The notes under the pieces were generated by a model. The model saw only the letters and a list, made by a program, of their open reading frames with translations. It was not told the origin of the DNA and searched no databases. Shown piece by piece: positions 26,341-34,009 of a stretch of DNA of 64,000 nucleotides; positions within the stretch are counted from its first letter, which is position 1; the number at the start of each line of letters is the position of its first letter. Source of the stretch: Pseudomonas lundensis (GTDB lineage: Bacteria > Pseudomonadota > Gammaproteobacteria > Pseudomonadales > Pseudomonadaceae); NCBI RefSeq assembly GCF_002269125.1, contig NZ_NQKI01000006.1, positions 62,001 to 126,000 on the forward strand. The letters are read 5' to 3'. Made by a program: the position numbers and the translations under genes.

Positions 26341-26936
26341 GCCGCCTCTCCTTTCTTCAGTTCTCTGGTCAGCGCCCGGTAATGCGCGGTCAGCGCCTTC
26401 AGCTCATCGATCGTGTATTTCTTCACCGACTGGTCAGCCTCGAGCGCTTCGACGGCAGCCAGCCCGATCCTGGCGATCAGCCCGATCCGGTAATCCACGG
26501 CATTGCCAGACAGAAACCGGTTGTCCTGCTTGCTTTGTGCATGGCAGTTGCGCTCATCGAAGCGGAGGTGCGGTGCCGAGCCGACGCTGCGATAGTGGCC
26601 AGCATCTGTCTGGTTGCCGCTCCAATCCAGCGGCCGGCCGCTGGAGATGCACGCACGGCCCGCCGACCGGTCCCGCCACCGGATGAACTCGTTGAAAGCC
26701 TGCTGGGCGTCTTTCATGTGGTCGCTACGTGACTTCAGCTTCTCCTTGCGAACCTTGATCTCTTTGCGCTCGACCTGAGCCAGCGACTTGCGGGCCTTCT
26801 GCTGATTCACGTCCTTGATGGCCAACGCACAGGCCGGACTGCAAACTGCCTGCCCCAAGCGCTGCGGCTGGAAGCTAATACCGCATGCCGGGTTCTTACA
26901 CATCTTTGGACGAGGCTGCTTTACTGCGAGACTCAT
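26337..26936 (-). CDS. ninG: Recombination protein NinG
   Basis: A 199-residue homologue of lambda NinG (Rap). The N-terminal zinc site is CKNPACGISFQPQRLG followed by CSPAC; the middle is Lys/Arg/Glu-rich. The conserved core is RDRSAGRACISSGRP, then DAGHYRSVGSAPHLRFDERN and the Cys/His pair NCHAQSKQDNRFLSGN. Rap is a structure-specific endonuclease for recombination intermediates. It fits with the Bet/exonuclease pair in the other operon. Confidence 0.95.
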   Translation of the reverse strand: MSLAVKQPRPKMCKNPACGISFQPQRLGQAVCSPACALAIKDVNQQKARKSLAQVERKEIKVRKEKLKSRSDHMKDAQQAFNEFIRWRDRSAGRACISSGRPLDWSGNQTDAGHYRSVGSAPHLRFDERNCHAQSKQDNRFLSGNAVDYRIGLIARIGLAAVEALEADQSVKKYTIDELKALTAHYRALTRELKKGEAA

Positions 26937-27520
26937 GCATAGCTCCCGATCTGATCAGCAGCACTCAAGGCGTCCTGCTCCGCTTCGAAGTGCGCCGACA
27001 ACACCAGCCGCCAACAGGCATTGAAAACGTCGCGATACAGCGGCTCAAATGCCAGATCATCCATGCTCGACCAACTGATTGACTTGGCTTCTTTGCGAAC
27101 GCCTTCAGGGGTGTGCACCAGGTGGAAGTGTCCCGCCTCGATCGTTACCCATTCGCGAAATGCTTCACGGCTTTTGTCCACCACGGGAAAGCGATCCGCG
27201 CGCGAAGACTCAAGGCCTGAGATGTACGCAGCCACAGCATCCGACAGCTGCCCAGGCTTACCGCTTTGCGCTTCGAAGAACTTGGCCAACCCTTGAATCC
27301 CGCGGAGCTCTTGCCGAGGAATCAGGCCGCCAACCGGCTCCCAATACTCCCAAGCCAGATCCAGCATGGAGAAGAACTTGCCATGAAATTTTGCGTTGCG
27401 CATTTTGGTGAATTTGCCGTGGATGACCTGGCCCAGCTTCCACTTCTGGGTCAGCTCGCGATCAGCTTCAGTGGCTGGCACGAGGCCTTGGGCGGTACGA
27501 ATAAGAGCGACCTCAGCCAT
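26933..27520 (-). CDS. DUF1367 family protein
   Basis: A 195-residue protein with the family hallmarks: QKWKLGQVIHGKFTKMRNAK, then FHGKFFSMLDLAWEYWEP and a C-terminal CWRLVLSAHFEAE. DUF1367 genes sit beside ninB/ninG in many lambdoid phages. The biochemical role is unknown. It overlaps ninG by four bases and the small membrane gene by eight. Confidence 0.85.
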   Translation of the reverse strand: MAEVALIRTAQGLVPATEADRELTQKWKLGQVIHGKFTKMRNAKFHGKFFSMLDLAWEYWEPVGGLIPRQELRGIQGLAKFFEAQSGKPGQLSDAVAAYISGLESSRADRFPVVDKSREAFREWVTIEAGHFHLVHTPEGVRKEAKSISWSSMDDLAFEPLYRDVFNACWRLVLSAHFEAEQDALSAADQIGSYA

Positions 27521-27743
27521 TTTTCACCCCCGTCTTCATACTCACTTTCCCCTCAGCCTCAAGCTGGCGCATGGTTGCGCGCAGGGTCTTGAGGTCGTAG
27601 ATGCGGATCAGCGCGCGAAGGCTCTTGTTGGCGACCGCAGCAAACGCGCAACCGCCAACGAAGAGCATCGACGTGATCAGCAGCACGGCGCCAACAATCA
27701 TTGAGCCGTAGCCAAGCCACAAAGCGATTGAATCCAGGGTCAT
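27513..27743 (-). CDS. Small two-helix membrane protein
   Basis: A 76-residue protein with one long or two short membrane segments (WLGYGSMIVGAVLLITSML and GGCAFAAVAN), then a basic cytoplasmic tail (ATMRQLEAEGKVSMKTG) that resembles the recognition part of a winged helix. It is coupled by overlap to both neighbours. The function is unknown. Confidence 0.62.
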   Translation of the reverse strand: MTLDSIALWLGYGSMIVGAVLLITSMLFVGGCAFAAVANKSLRALIRIYDLKTLRATMRQLEAEGKVSMKTGVKNG

Positions 27744-28297
27744 GACTGCTCTCCCTTGCCCATGGCGGCCGCATGGAACTTTGCTACGCAGCCAGCAAGG
27801 TCATGCTTTTCCTGGAAGTAATCACTTGCGTATGAGCCCCATGCATCAATTTCTTCGGCTGCATCCAGTAGGGACTTGCGCAGCCCATCAACCTCAGCCT
27901 TCAGCTCAGCATTCACCCGCTCGTAGGCTTCGTAGCCGGTGCGTAGGCCGGCTACTTCGGCGTGGATCTTGGCGATCTCTTCGCGCGCCGCATTGAAACC
28001 GGCAGCAGCATAAACGGCTTCGCTTTCGAGGCGATTGCTATCGGCGATCAAGGCCAAGACTGCGACCGGATTGGCAGCAGCGATGAACTCAGCATCCGCG
28101 CGATGGATAACACCCAAAGGGTCACTTTCATCACTCCACTCGTAGACCACTACATCTTTGCCGGTGTGGGTTCCGTGCTCATTCCAAATGTCCTGGATAA
28201 TCTCAAAGCCTTGGCTGCCGTCAGCTTCGCCGCACATACTCCAAGGTCCTGCCGTTGCAGCTTCGGCCAGACGTTTCAGTTCGGTGTTGTCGGTCAT
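27740..28297 (-). CDS. Ead/Ea22-like protein
   Basis: A 185-residue protein that matches the Ea22-like pattern of lambdoid early regions: LKRLAEAATAGPW at the start and VIHRADAEFIAAANPVAVLA at about 63-82. A coiled-coil C-terminal half follows (AREEIAKIHAEVAGLRTGYE). Such proteins are accessory early genes of unknown biochemical role. It overlaps both neighbours by four bases. Confidence 0.82.
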   Translation of the reverse strand: MTDNTELKRLAEAATAGPWSMCGEADGSQGFEIIQDIWNEHGTHTGKDVVVYEWSDESDPLGVIHRADAEFIAAANPVAVLALIADSNRLESEAVYAAAGFNAAREEIAKIHAEVAGLRTGYEAYERVNAELKAEVDGLRKSLLDAAEEIDAWGSYASDYFQEKHDLAGCVAKFHAAAMGKGEQS

Positions 28298-28614
28298 GAC
28301 TTCACCTTCACGCCAGCGGCTTCGATGGCTTCACGAACCTCAATGCTGCGACACAGAGCAAACACCTCATCAGCATCGAAAAGCTCGCTGCTTTGTGAGG
28401 CGTATTCGTTTTCGCGGATCGAGTCGTAACCGGCCTCGTACCCAACGATCTGGGGCAACTCAATCACCAGCACCTCGCGGGATTTCTTCCATGCCCACCA
28501 GCAATGCTCAATCGTGGTGCTTTGGTACTCGCCGGTGGCGAATTTGCCCATGTTTTGATTGGGGTATTCGCTCAGCACCGAGGCTTCAAACTCTTCACGC
28601 ATCTTGTCGGTCAT
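28294..28614 (-). CDS. Hypothetical early phage protein
   Basis: A 106-residue acidic soluble protein (MTDKMREEFEASVLSEYPNQ) with the Trp-rich sequence TIEHCWWAWKKSRE near the middle, a pattern often seen next to Ea22-like genes. It overlaps both neighbours by four bases. The function is unknown. Confidence 0.75.
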   Translation of the reverse strand: MTDKMREEFEASVLSEYPNQNMGKFATGEYQSTTIEHCWWAWKKSREVLVIELPQIVGYEAGYDSIRENEYASQSSELFDADEVFALCRSIEVREAIEAAGVKVKS

Positions 28615-28799
28615 GTCCGCTGCTCCGCTGCTTCTGCGATCAATGCCATGCGCTCCATGCGCTCGGCGGCCTGACTGGCCAGATTCATACCGTCGGCCTC
28701 ATCCACCACCGGTATGCACACGAAACGTATTCCGTGCTTGACCATGGTGTTCGCCATCTCAAGGGATTGCCTTAGCTGTGCTGGGTTTGCTCGTTTCAT
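28611..28799 (-). CDS. DUF1382-like small protein
   Basis: A 62-residue protein starting MKRANPAQLRQSLEMANTMV; the ATG overlaps the nuclease gene stop (ATGA). The continuation GIRFVCIPVVDEADG fits the DUF1382 family of small lambdoid early proteins. A longer open frame extends upstream but only as a shadow of the nuclease gene. Confidence 0.8.
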   Translation of the reverse strand: MKRANPAQLRQSLEMANTMVKHGIRFVCIPVVDEADGMNLASQAAERMERMALIAEAAEQRT

Positions 28800-29449
28800 G
28801 CTGCACCTCGCTGAGAAGTCCGAAATAGCTGGCGGTCGAGAAATGCTTTCAGTGCGGTCTCGCAAATGGTTGGCTCCGGCATGAGGGTCAAGCGCTGGGC
28901 GTTTGCCTCGGCATGCGTTTCGCGGAGCACGCGCTCCATGTCTGAGCGGTCCGCGCGAGCCAGGAACATTTCCTCCATGATTTCGCCGATTGGCCGTACG
29001 TAATCCATGTCGTCCTTCTGGACTGAAAGGGACATGCGCGCCGCTGCTTCGGGGCTGACGTGATCGCGAACCAGGCATTGGAGATCGATGGGGGAGATGT
29101 TGTGGCGCCAGCCGTTCGCGCCACGCATAAGGAGTCCGCAATTGAACAGCCCGCCACGGTCGGACTCAGGCAACCCGATAAGAAACATGACCTCTTTGCC
29201 GGTCCGCGCCATGACTGCATCAGCCTTCTGGATTTCTTCAGGCGTTGGCTCCTTGCCTTTCACTTCAAGGTAAATGCCCGCGTTCGGCAGCCAGAAGTCC
29301 GGGAGGTAGTAACCCTCGTCGACGCGGACAAGATCCGGCTCGTACAGGTAAAAGATTCCGGACGCTTCCAACAGGCGGGCCCACATAAGCTCGGTGTAGG
29401 AGCGAAGCCGGTAGCCGTTATGGTGATAGATCGTTCTGCGCTCTCTCAT
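28796..29449 (-). CDS. PD-(D/E)XK nuclease
   Basis: A 217-residue protein. Its N-terminal 90 residues show the restriction-endonuclease-like core: Glu20 in SYTELMWARLLEA, YLPDFWLPN with the catalytic Asp, and IYLEVKGKEPT as the E-x-K motif. It is similar in layout to TnsA/VRR-type nucleases. The C-terminal half is helical with no further motif. It lies directly after dnaB in the replication operon, suggesting a role in processing replication or recombination intermediates. Confidence 0.8.
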   Translation of the reverse strand: MRERRTIYHHNGYRLRSYTELMWARLLEASGIFYLYEPDLVRVDEGYYLPDFWLPNAGIYLEVKGKEPTPEEIQKADAVMARTGKEVMFLIGLPESDRGGLFNCGLLMRGANGWRHNISPIDLQCLVRDHVSPEAAARMSLSVQKDDMDYVRPIGEIMEEMFLARADRSDMERVLRETHAEANAQRLTLMPEPTICETALKAFLDRQLFRTSQRGAA

Positions 29450-30789
29450 CAGAAATTCACCTTCACGACGTTGTCTTGGCGGGCGTGGTTTGCCAGCGGA
29501 AGGAAGCGCGACTTGGCGCCCTGGAAGGCGGTCGGAACCATGCCAATTTCGCCATCCCGGTTTTTGCGGATGAGAATTTCGCCAATGCCTTTGTCCTGAG
29601 TGTTCGGGTGATAGACCTCGTCCCTGTACACGAACATGACGATGTCAGCGTCCTGCTCGATGGCGCCCGACTCGCGCAGATCGCTGAGCACCGGACGTTT
29701 GTCTGGACGGCCCTCACAGCCACGATTGAGCTGGGATAGGATGATCACCGGGCAATCCAGCTCGCGAGCCAATAGCTTGATCTGGCGGGACATGGCTGTA
29801 ACGTCTTCGGTACGACCCTTGCCCTCTCCCTCGACGAGCCCGAGGTAATCGATAACCACAAGGCCAAGCCCACCCATGCGGTGGGACTGACGACGGGCAA
29901 TTGAGCGGATGCGGGGCATGGTCATGACCGGCACGTCGGACACCGCTATCGGTGCATCGCGAAGCCTAAGCACGGCAGCGTTCAGCTCTGTCACGTAGTC
30001 GTTGCTGCACTCACCGGTTTTCAGCGACGGAAGCGGTATGCCTCCGACGGCGGCGAGCAGGCGATCCATGAGCTGGGTCTTGCTCATTTCCAGACTAATG
30101 ACCAGAACCGGTTTTTTCTGGTTGATGGCCACGTCTGCCGCGATGTTCATCGCTAGGGTTGTCTTGCCCATTGCAGGGCGCCCGGCAACAACGATCATCT
30201 GGCCGGACTTCAACCCTTGCGTGAATCCATCCAGATCAGGGATACCGGTACCGAGACCGTCAAAGGTCACGCCTGCTGCGAACTTGTCGAGTCGATCCTG
30301 CAGAATCTCGACGTGCGCCATGAGGATGTCACCGACCATCTGGCATTCACCTTCACTGCCGCTGCTGTCGAGGCCAAGGACGATTGATTGGGCGAGTGAA
30401 ATCTTGTCCTCGATGCTGGCCTCTTCGTGCGCGAGCTCATTGATGCGGTCGGCAGCAGAGGACATCAGCCGGCATACGGCGCGGTCGCGGATGATCTGTG
30501 CGTACGCTTTGGCGTTGGCCACGCTCGGTGTGTTGGCCTGTATCTCGCCCGCGTAAGCCATGACACGGGTGCCGCTAGGCAGTTCGGCGCGGCGGTCACT
30601 CAGCGTGATGACGTCGATTGGATGCCCATCGGCGTGCAGCTCAAGGATCAGACGATAAAGATCAGCGTTGTCTTCCCACGCAAAGGCGGCCGCAGCCAGG
30701 TCCTCGCTGAGAACGTCGATCAAGTGAGGCTGGCGAAGCATTGCGCCCAAGACGCCGTGCTCGGCTTCAAGACTTTGAAGTTCCATCAT
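29449..30789 (-). CDS. dnaB: Replicative DNA helicase DnaB
   Basis: A 446-residue hexameric helicase. The N-terminal collar domain covers about 1-110 and the RecA-like motor follows, with Walker A GRPAMGKT at 203-210, Walker B VIDYLGLV, and the C-terminal LSQLNRGCEGRPDKRP and DADIVMFVYRDE motifs. GGAGG lies seven bases before the first ATG, which overlaps the stop of the O-like gene. Having its own helicase, the phage may not need a P-type loader; none is seen. Confidence 0.95.
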   Translation of the reverse strand: MMELQSLEAEHGVLGAMLRQPHLIDVLSEDLAAAAFAWEDNADLYRLILELHADGHPIDVITLSDRRAELPSGTRVMAYAGEIQANTPSVANAKAYAQIIRDRAVCRLMSSAADRINELAHEEASIEDKISLAQSIVLGLDSSGSEGECQMVGDILMAHVEILQDRLDKFAAGVTFDGLGTGIPDLDGFTQGLKSGQMIVVAGRPAMGKTTLAMNIAADVAINQKKPVLVISLEMSKTQLMDRLLAAVGGIPLPSLKTGECSNDYVTELNAAVLRLRDAPIAVSDVPVMTMPRIRSIARRQSHRMGGLGLVVIDYLGLVEGEGKGRTEDVTAMSRQIKLLARELDCPVIILSQLNRGCEGRPDKRPVLSDLRESGAIEQDADIVMFVYRDEVYHPNTQDKGIGEILIRKNRDGEIGMVPTAFQGAKSRFLPLANHARQDNVVKVNF

Positions 30790-31793
30790 TGGGCTGCCTC
30801 CGACACTTCGCGAAAGACTGCGCGACTAACGAGGGCCTCAAGACGCGGCGCGACGTTGGCGCCACGGAAGAACACCTGGCTCCGGTTGTTTGCTTTCTGG
30901 AAGAACGGGAGCCAGAAGCCCTGCCCGCTCTGGTGAGCCGGCGACTCGTTCCAGCGCTCGGCGATCATGCTGCGCAAAACCTTGTCGCTCGCCACGGTGA
31001 CGGCCGGCAGATTTGGGCAGACCTTGTGGTACAGGTCGATGATCTTGTCCACCGGGACACCGGCCTCAGACGCGCCACTTGGATTCTTCTTGAATTCGCG
31101 GCCCAGCCAGTTGACCAGGAAGCGGCGCCAGTCCTTTTTCGGCTTGCTCCCACTGGCCCAGGCGGCGGCACGCTTGATCTCCGCCTCGACGTCGGTCGGC
31201 GAGTAGGCTTCCGCCCACTTGGTGATCAGGGTGGCGTCGACTTCGAAATCTTCACCATCGAACGAAACCAGAGCTGCTGGCTTTTCGGTTTTGATTTCAG
31301 GCTGGGTGGGTTCCGCCCCTTGGGGGGCAGTAATCTGTTTCGTAGAAACAGTTACTAGGGGTTCTTTCTTTGTATAAAGAAGGGAGTCGTCGGATTTGGT
31401 CTGTCTCGCAATGCTGACGACTCGGGCCGAATGATCCGAGTCGGACGATATGGTCTGATTCGGACATTCATTTTTGATGTCGTAGAAGATCCATTCAGAG
31501 GGGTCGCTGATACCGATATCGCCACGGGCTCCGCCAACGCGGTAGAGAACCCGGCGCTTGAGCAAGTGACTGATGGCCTTGGAAGCGACGTCAGGATGAA
31601 TGTTGGTCGCCTTGGATATCTCGGTAGCCTGGATGCGAGCTTCGGGCACATGGAAGCCTATGGTGGCTCTGGCCACGTACAGTGCAACCTTCAGCTCTCG
31701 CCCAGGCAGATCGACAACCATCAAGGCTTCGATGAGCTTGTTTTCCATCCGGGTGAAACCCCCGGTGATTTTGAGAGGAATGACATTGTTCAT
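30786..31793 (-). CDS. Replication initiator, lambda O-like
   Basis: A 335-residue protein with the phage replication protein O N-terminal winged-helix domain: NKLIEALMVVDLPGRELKVA, then ATEISKATNIHPDVASKAIS and LLKRRVLYRVGG. A polar Ser/Thr-rich linker (residues 110-175) follows, then a C-terminal helical domain that could contact DnaB. It is immediately upstream of dnaB. The linker-coding DNA contains repeats that could be the origin, as in lambda. Confidence 0.88.
   Translation of the reverse strand: MNNVIPLKITGGFTRMENKLIEALMVVDLPGRELKVALYVARATIGFHVPEARIQATEISKATNIHPDVASKAISHLLKRRVLYRVGGARGDIGISDPSEWIFYDIKNECPNQTISSDSDHSARVVSIARQTKSDDSLLYTKKEPLVTVSTKQITAPQGAEPTQPEIKTEKPAALVSFDGEDFEVDATLITKWAEAYSPTDVEAEIKRAAAWASGSKPKKDWRRFLVNWLGREFKKNPSGASEAGVPVDKIIDLYHKVCPNLPAVTVASDKVLRSMIAERWNESPAHQSGQGFWLPFFQKANNRSQVFFRGANVAPRLEALVSRAVFREVSEAAQ
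31391..31457. other. Candidate replication origin inside the initiator gene
   Basis: Two related direct motifs, GTCGGATTTGGTCTG-like at the left and GTCGGACGATATGGTCTG at the right, flank a perfect 8-bp inverted repeat, CGACTCGG/CCGAGTCG (31418-31443). In lambda the origin iterons lie within O. There are only two motifs, so the evidence is weak. Confidence 0.3.
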
Positions 31794-32011
31794 GGGTGAG
31801 CGCCTTCCGACGACGCCAGGAAAGCCTGGAGATGATCAAGGCATTCGCGCACGAGCTTATTTTTGGATGGCTTGGAGTACTGGAAGCGAATCTGCTTCGC
31901 TGCGCTCATTGCTGCATCGAGATGGAAATTGCAGCGCGACACGTTTTGCGATTGCAGAAAACGTGGCGCGACACTGGCCGGGGTATTGATCGTTTGGATT
32001 GATTGGTGCAT
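31790..32011 (-). CDS. Small protein upstream of the initiator
   Basis: A 73-residue protein starting MHQSIQTINTPASVAPRFLQ with GGAG six bases upstream; it overlaps the O-like gene by four bases. The C-terminal half is basic (FQYSKPSKNKLVRECLDHLQ). Copy C of the dispersed inverted repeat lies inside it. The function is unknown; position matches lambda cII, but no cII similarity is seen. Confidence 0.62.
   Translation of the reverse strand: MHQSIQTINTPASVAPRFLQSQNVSRCNFHLDAAMSAAKQIRFQYSKPSKNKLVRECLDHLQAFLASSEGAHP
31935..31970 (+). repeat. Dispersed inverted repeat, copy C
   Basis: Arms CGCGACACG and CGTGGCGCG with an 18-base spacer (TTTT at the left end, AAAA at the right). It lies within the coding sequence of the small gene upstream of the initiator, on the same orientation as the other three copies. 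Confidence 0.75.
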
Positions 32012-32037
32012 GATTTGCTCCACAAGCGTTTTAAGAG

Positions 32038-32064
32038 AGCCGGGTCACTACCCCGGCTTTTTTT
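32038..32064 (+). terminator. Plus-strand terminator facing the early-left operon
   Basis: AGCCGGG, seven-base loop, CCCGGCT followed by TTTTTT on the plus strand; on the minus strand no T run follows. All annotated genes here are on the minus strand. A weak promoter-like pair (TTGATC, 17 bases, CATGAT at 31986-32014) stands before it, so a short antisense RNA of about 45 bases is conceivable. Confidence 0.65.
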
Positions 32065-32093
32065 CGTCACGAATTTGGCAGAGGCCCTCTGGA

Positions 32094-32306
32094 TTACCCG
32101 GAAGAGTCCCTGCCTGAGGCCCTCATTGGGGTAACCAACTGAAGGACCTGCGCCTTCTTCTTGCCGACCTGGGCAAAAGCCCCGCTGGCGATAGCTGTTT
32201 CTGTTATCTCGTTGATGGCGCGGCTGAAACTCCAGCCATTCGCGCGCATCAACTCCTCTACCCGCTGTCGCGTTTTGGGCGGCAGCCTTTCGAGCTCTAC
32301 GGTCAT
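32094..32306 (-). CDS. Small ribbon-helix-helix-like protein
   Basis: A 70-residue protein starting MTVELERLPPKTRQRVEELM with GGAGG five bases upstream. The pattern of a short strand, two amphipathic helices and ANGWSFSRAINEITETAIAS resembles RHH/MetJ-Arc proteins. It lies between the cro-like gene and the initiator, where lambdoid phages keep small regulators such as cII. Confidence 0.68.
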   Translation of the reverse strand: MTVELERLPPKTRQRVEELMRANGWSFSRAINEITETAIASGAFAQVGKKKAQVLQLVTPMRASGRDSSG

Positions 32307-32325
32307 TTGGCCCTCCAAAGGGGCT

Positions 32326-32526
32326 TCAGCCCGCGATATCTTCCTGTTTGTCCTGCATGAGCTCTTCGATGACGCCGTTGGAAACTGCCCACTCGATGAT
32401 TTCGTAGAGATATGTGGCGTGCTGCATACGGGTCTTGCTGGCAGCTTTACGCAGAATCCGATCAAGCACTGGTTCGAAACGAACCTTCACCGGAATGGCG
32501 CGCTTTTGATTGGGGTCCATGTACAT
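32326..32526 (-). CDS. Small ribbon-helix-helix regulator
   Basis: A 66-residue protein: strand-like RAIPVKVRFEPVLDRILRKA, then a second helix MQHATYLYEIIEWAVSNGV and an acidic tail. This is the size and layout of a RHH DNA-binding protein. The first ATG has AGGAG nine bases upstream and is preferred to the ATG two codons on. It is probably a second regulator of the early operon. Confidence 0.7.
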   Translation of the reverse strand: MYMDPNQKRAIPVKVRFEPVLDRILRKAASKTRMQHATYLYEIIEWAVSNGVIEELMQDKQEDIAG

Positions 32527-32556
32527 ACGTCGATGCTCCTGGCTGATGAATTGGGT

Positions 32557-32781
32557 TTAAGCGGCTGTTAATGGCTGTTTTTCGGGAGGGAAGGCGTCAT
32601 CCAGCTCGCACTCCGCGCCGAGCACATTTAAGGCGTTGACGATGAGTCGGGCCTCGCTGAGCCCTGGGCAACGAAGACCGGACTCGTAATTCGCCAGGCG
32701 GGATTGATTCCAGCCGAGCGCCCGGCGCAGCGCTGCCTGTGTGACGCCAGCCCTCTCGCGGATCATTCGGACTTGATTCAT
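32557..32781 (-). CDS. cro: Cro-like XRE-family repressor
   Basis: A 74-residue protein starting MNQVRMIRERAGVTQAALRR; AAGGAG lies six bases upstream. The helix-turn-helix covers about 11-35 (GVTQAALRRALGWNQSRLAN followed by YE), as in XRE proteins. Divergent from the CI gene with a shared operator region, it is the Cro counterpart and first gene of the early-left operon. Confidence 0.85.
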   Translation of the reverse strand: MNQVRMIRERAGVTQAALRRALGWNQSRLANYESGLRCPGLSEARLIVNALNVLGAECELDDAFPPEKQPLTAA

Positions 32782-32806
32782 CTGGTGCTCCTTCATAATT
32801 AAACAC

Positions 32807-32835
32807 AGGATAAACACGCATCGTGTTAAAGGCAA
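32807..32835 (-). promoter_or_regulatory. Early-left (cro) promoter
   Basis: Minus strand -35 TTGCCT (32835-32830), 17-base spacer, -10 TATCCT (32812-32807). Operator 1 occupies most of the spacer, so repressor binding would block polymerase. The start of cro is about 26 bases downstream of the -10. Confidence 0.6.
32813..32827. promoter_or_regulatory. Operator 1 of the cro/cI region
   Basis: Perfect palindrome AACACG-CAT-CGTGTT, placed between the -35 and -10 of the cro promoter. Its minus-strand reading matches the operator at 36953 in 14 of 15 positions. Confidence 0.7.
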
Positions 32836-32849
32836 ACACAATAAGTGAA
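32835..32849. promoter_or_regulatory. Operator 2 of the cro/cI region
   Basis: Diverged dyad AACACA-ATA-AGTGAA, 22 bases centre to centre from operator 1, two helical turns. It touches the -35 box. Its minus-strand reading resembles the second operator at 36929 (12 of 15). Confidence 0.55.
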
Positions 32850-32884
32850 AGCCGGGTATTTCAATTCGTGATTGAATCCCGCGA

Positions 32885-33715
32885 ATGAACGAATCTTTAG
32901 CGCAGCGCATAAAGCGCCTCAGGAAAGAAGCTGGCCTCTCCCAGGCCCAGTTGGCAGATGCTTGCGGCTGGAAGTCTCAGTCGAGAGTGGGTAATTACGA
33001 GGCGGGGACCAGAGAGCCAAACCTGGCTGACATCTCCGCGATAGCCAAAGCGCTCAGAATTGATGACGCACAGCTACTGCTAAGCACACCACCAGCCGAC
33101 CTTAGCCCCCTCAGCTTTGAGACTGCGCAGACCTCGGTCGCCCCAGGCAGCGCCGCCGATGCAGTCCGGGCAATGCTCGCCAAGAGCGGGAAGAATGTGC
33201 CGGAGGCTTTGAAGCAGAAAATTATTGCCGTAGCGGATACTGCAGACAGCAACGTCGTCACGGTGGACTTCTCCCGCCCCGGCCTTGTTGGGGACGAGGT
33301 ATGGATTGCTCACTACGACGTGCGCGGAGCTTTGGGCGGCGGCGAAATTGCTCATGATTTCCCCGAGATGCTCCAGGACGTGCGCGTCAGCCCCTCCAAG
33401 CTCCGAGCCATGGGCGTCGAGTTCAAAGAGCACTTCCATCTGAAGATGATCACCGGCTGGGGGCAGTCCATGACGCCAACCATCAAGCATGGCGATCCGC
33501 TACTGGTCGATGTCAGCATCAAGGAATTCATCGGCGACGGGATTTACTTCTTCTCCTATCAGGGCTTCCAGTACATCAAGCGCCTGCAGATGAAGGGGAA
33601 AGACAAATTCAAGATGATCTCGGACAACCGTAAGCACAAAGCCGAGGACATTTTTATCGATGAGACCTACATCCAGGCGCGCGTGCTCCTCGTCTGGAAT
33701 GCCAACTTGGTGTAA
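32885..33715 (+). CDS. cI: CI-type repressor (HTH plus S24 peptidase fold)
   Basis: A 276-residue prophage repressor. The N-terminal XRE helix-turn-helix (residues 5-60, AGLSQAQLADACGWKSQSRV) is joined by a linker to a LexA/S24-like C-terminal domain with Ser195 in GWGQSMTPTI and Lys232 in QYIKRLQ, the expected catalytic pair. No Ala-Gly or Cys-Gly bond is present between the two domains, so classical RecA-stimulated self-cleavage is uncertain. It is transcribed away from cro and is expected to hold both early promoters silent. Confidence 0.92.
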   Translation: MNESLAQRIKRLRKEAGLSQAQLADACGWKSQSRVGNYEAGTREPNLADISAIAKALRIDDAQLLLSTPPADLSPLSFETAQTSVAPGSAADAVRAMLAKSGKNVPEALKQKIIAVADTADSNVVTVDFSRPGLVGDEVWIAHYDVRGALGGGEIAHDFPEMLQDVRVSPSKLRAMGVEFKEHFHLKMITGWGQSMTPTIKHGDPLLVDVSIKEFIGDGIYFFSYQGFQYIKRLQMKGKDKFKMISDNRKHKAEDIFIDETYIQARVLLVWNANLV

Positions 33716-33719
33716 TGCC

Positions 33720-33956
33720 ATGCCCCTCACCAAGCCAAGCCAAGACCTCAAGCGCTACCTACAGGGCATCGCCTCAGACCTGAAGTGGTCGGCTGTCGAT
33801 TTGGGGCGGATCACTGACTGGTTGAGTCAGTCCGGGAATGAGGCGGATGCGCAGGCGGTACTGAAGATGTGCACTGTGTTTCATGCTGGGGAGGATCGGC
33901 TGGCGGGGTATGCGGATGAGGTCGGAGCGGGGATTGTGCGGGGGAAGACTGAGTAG
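33720..33956 (+). CDS. Small protein downstream of the repressor
   Basis: A 78-residue protein starting MPLTKPSQDLKRYLQGIASD, four bases after the repressor stop. It is helical and soluble with no recognised domain. Co-transcription with cI suggests expression in the lysogen. The function is unknown. Confidence 0.65.
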   Translation: MPLTKPSQDLKRYLQGIASDLKWSAVDLGRITDWLSQSGNEADAQAVLKMCTVFHAGEDRLAGYADEVGAGIVRGKTE

Positions 33957-34009
33957 GTGGCGTGACGGGGATTTGTAGCGGTCAAACAATGCACGGAGCA
34001 AGACTTTAG

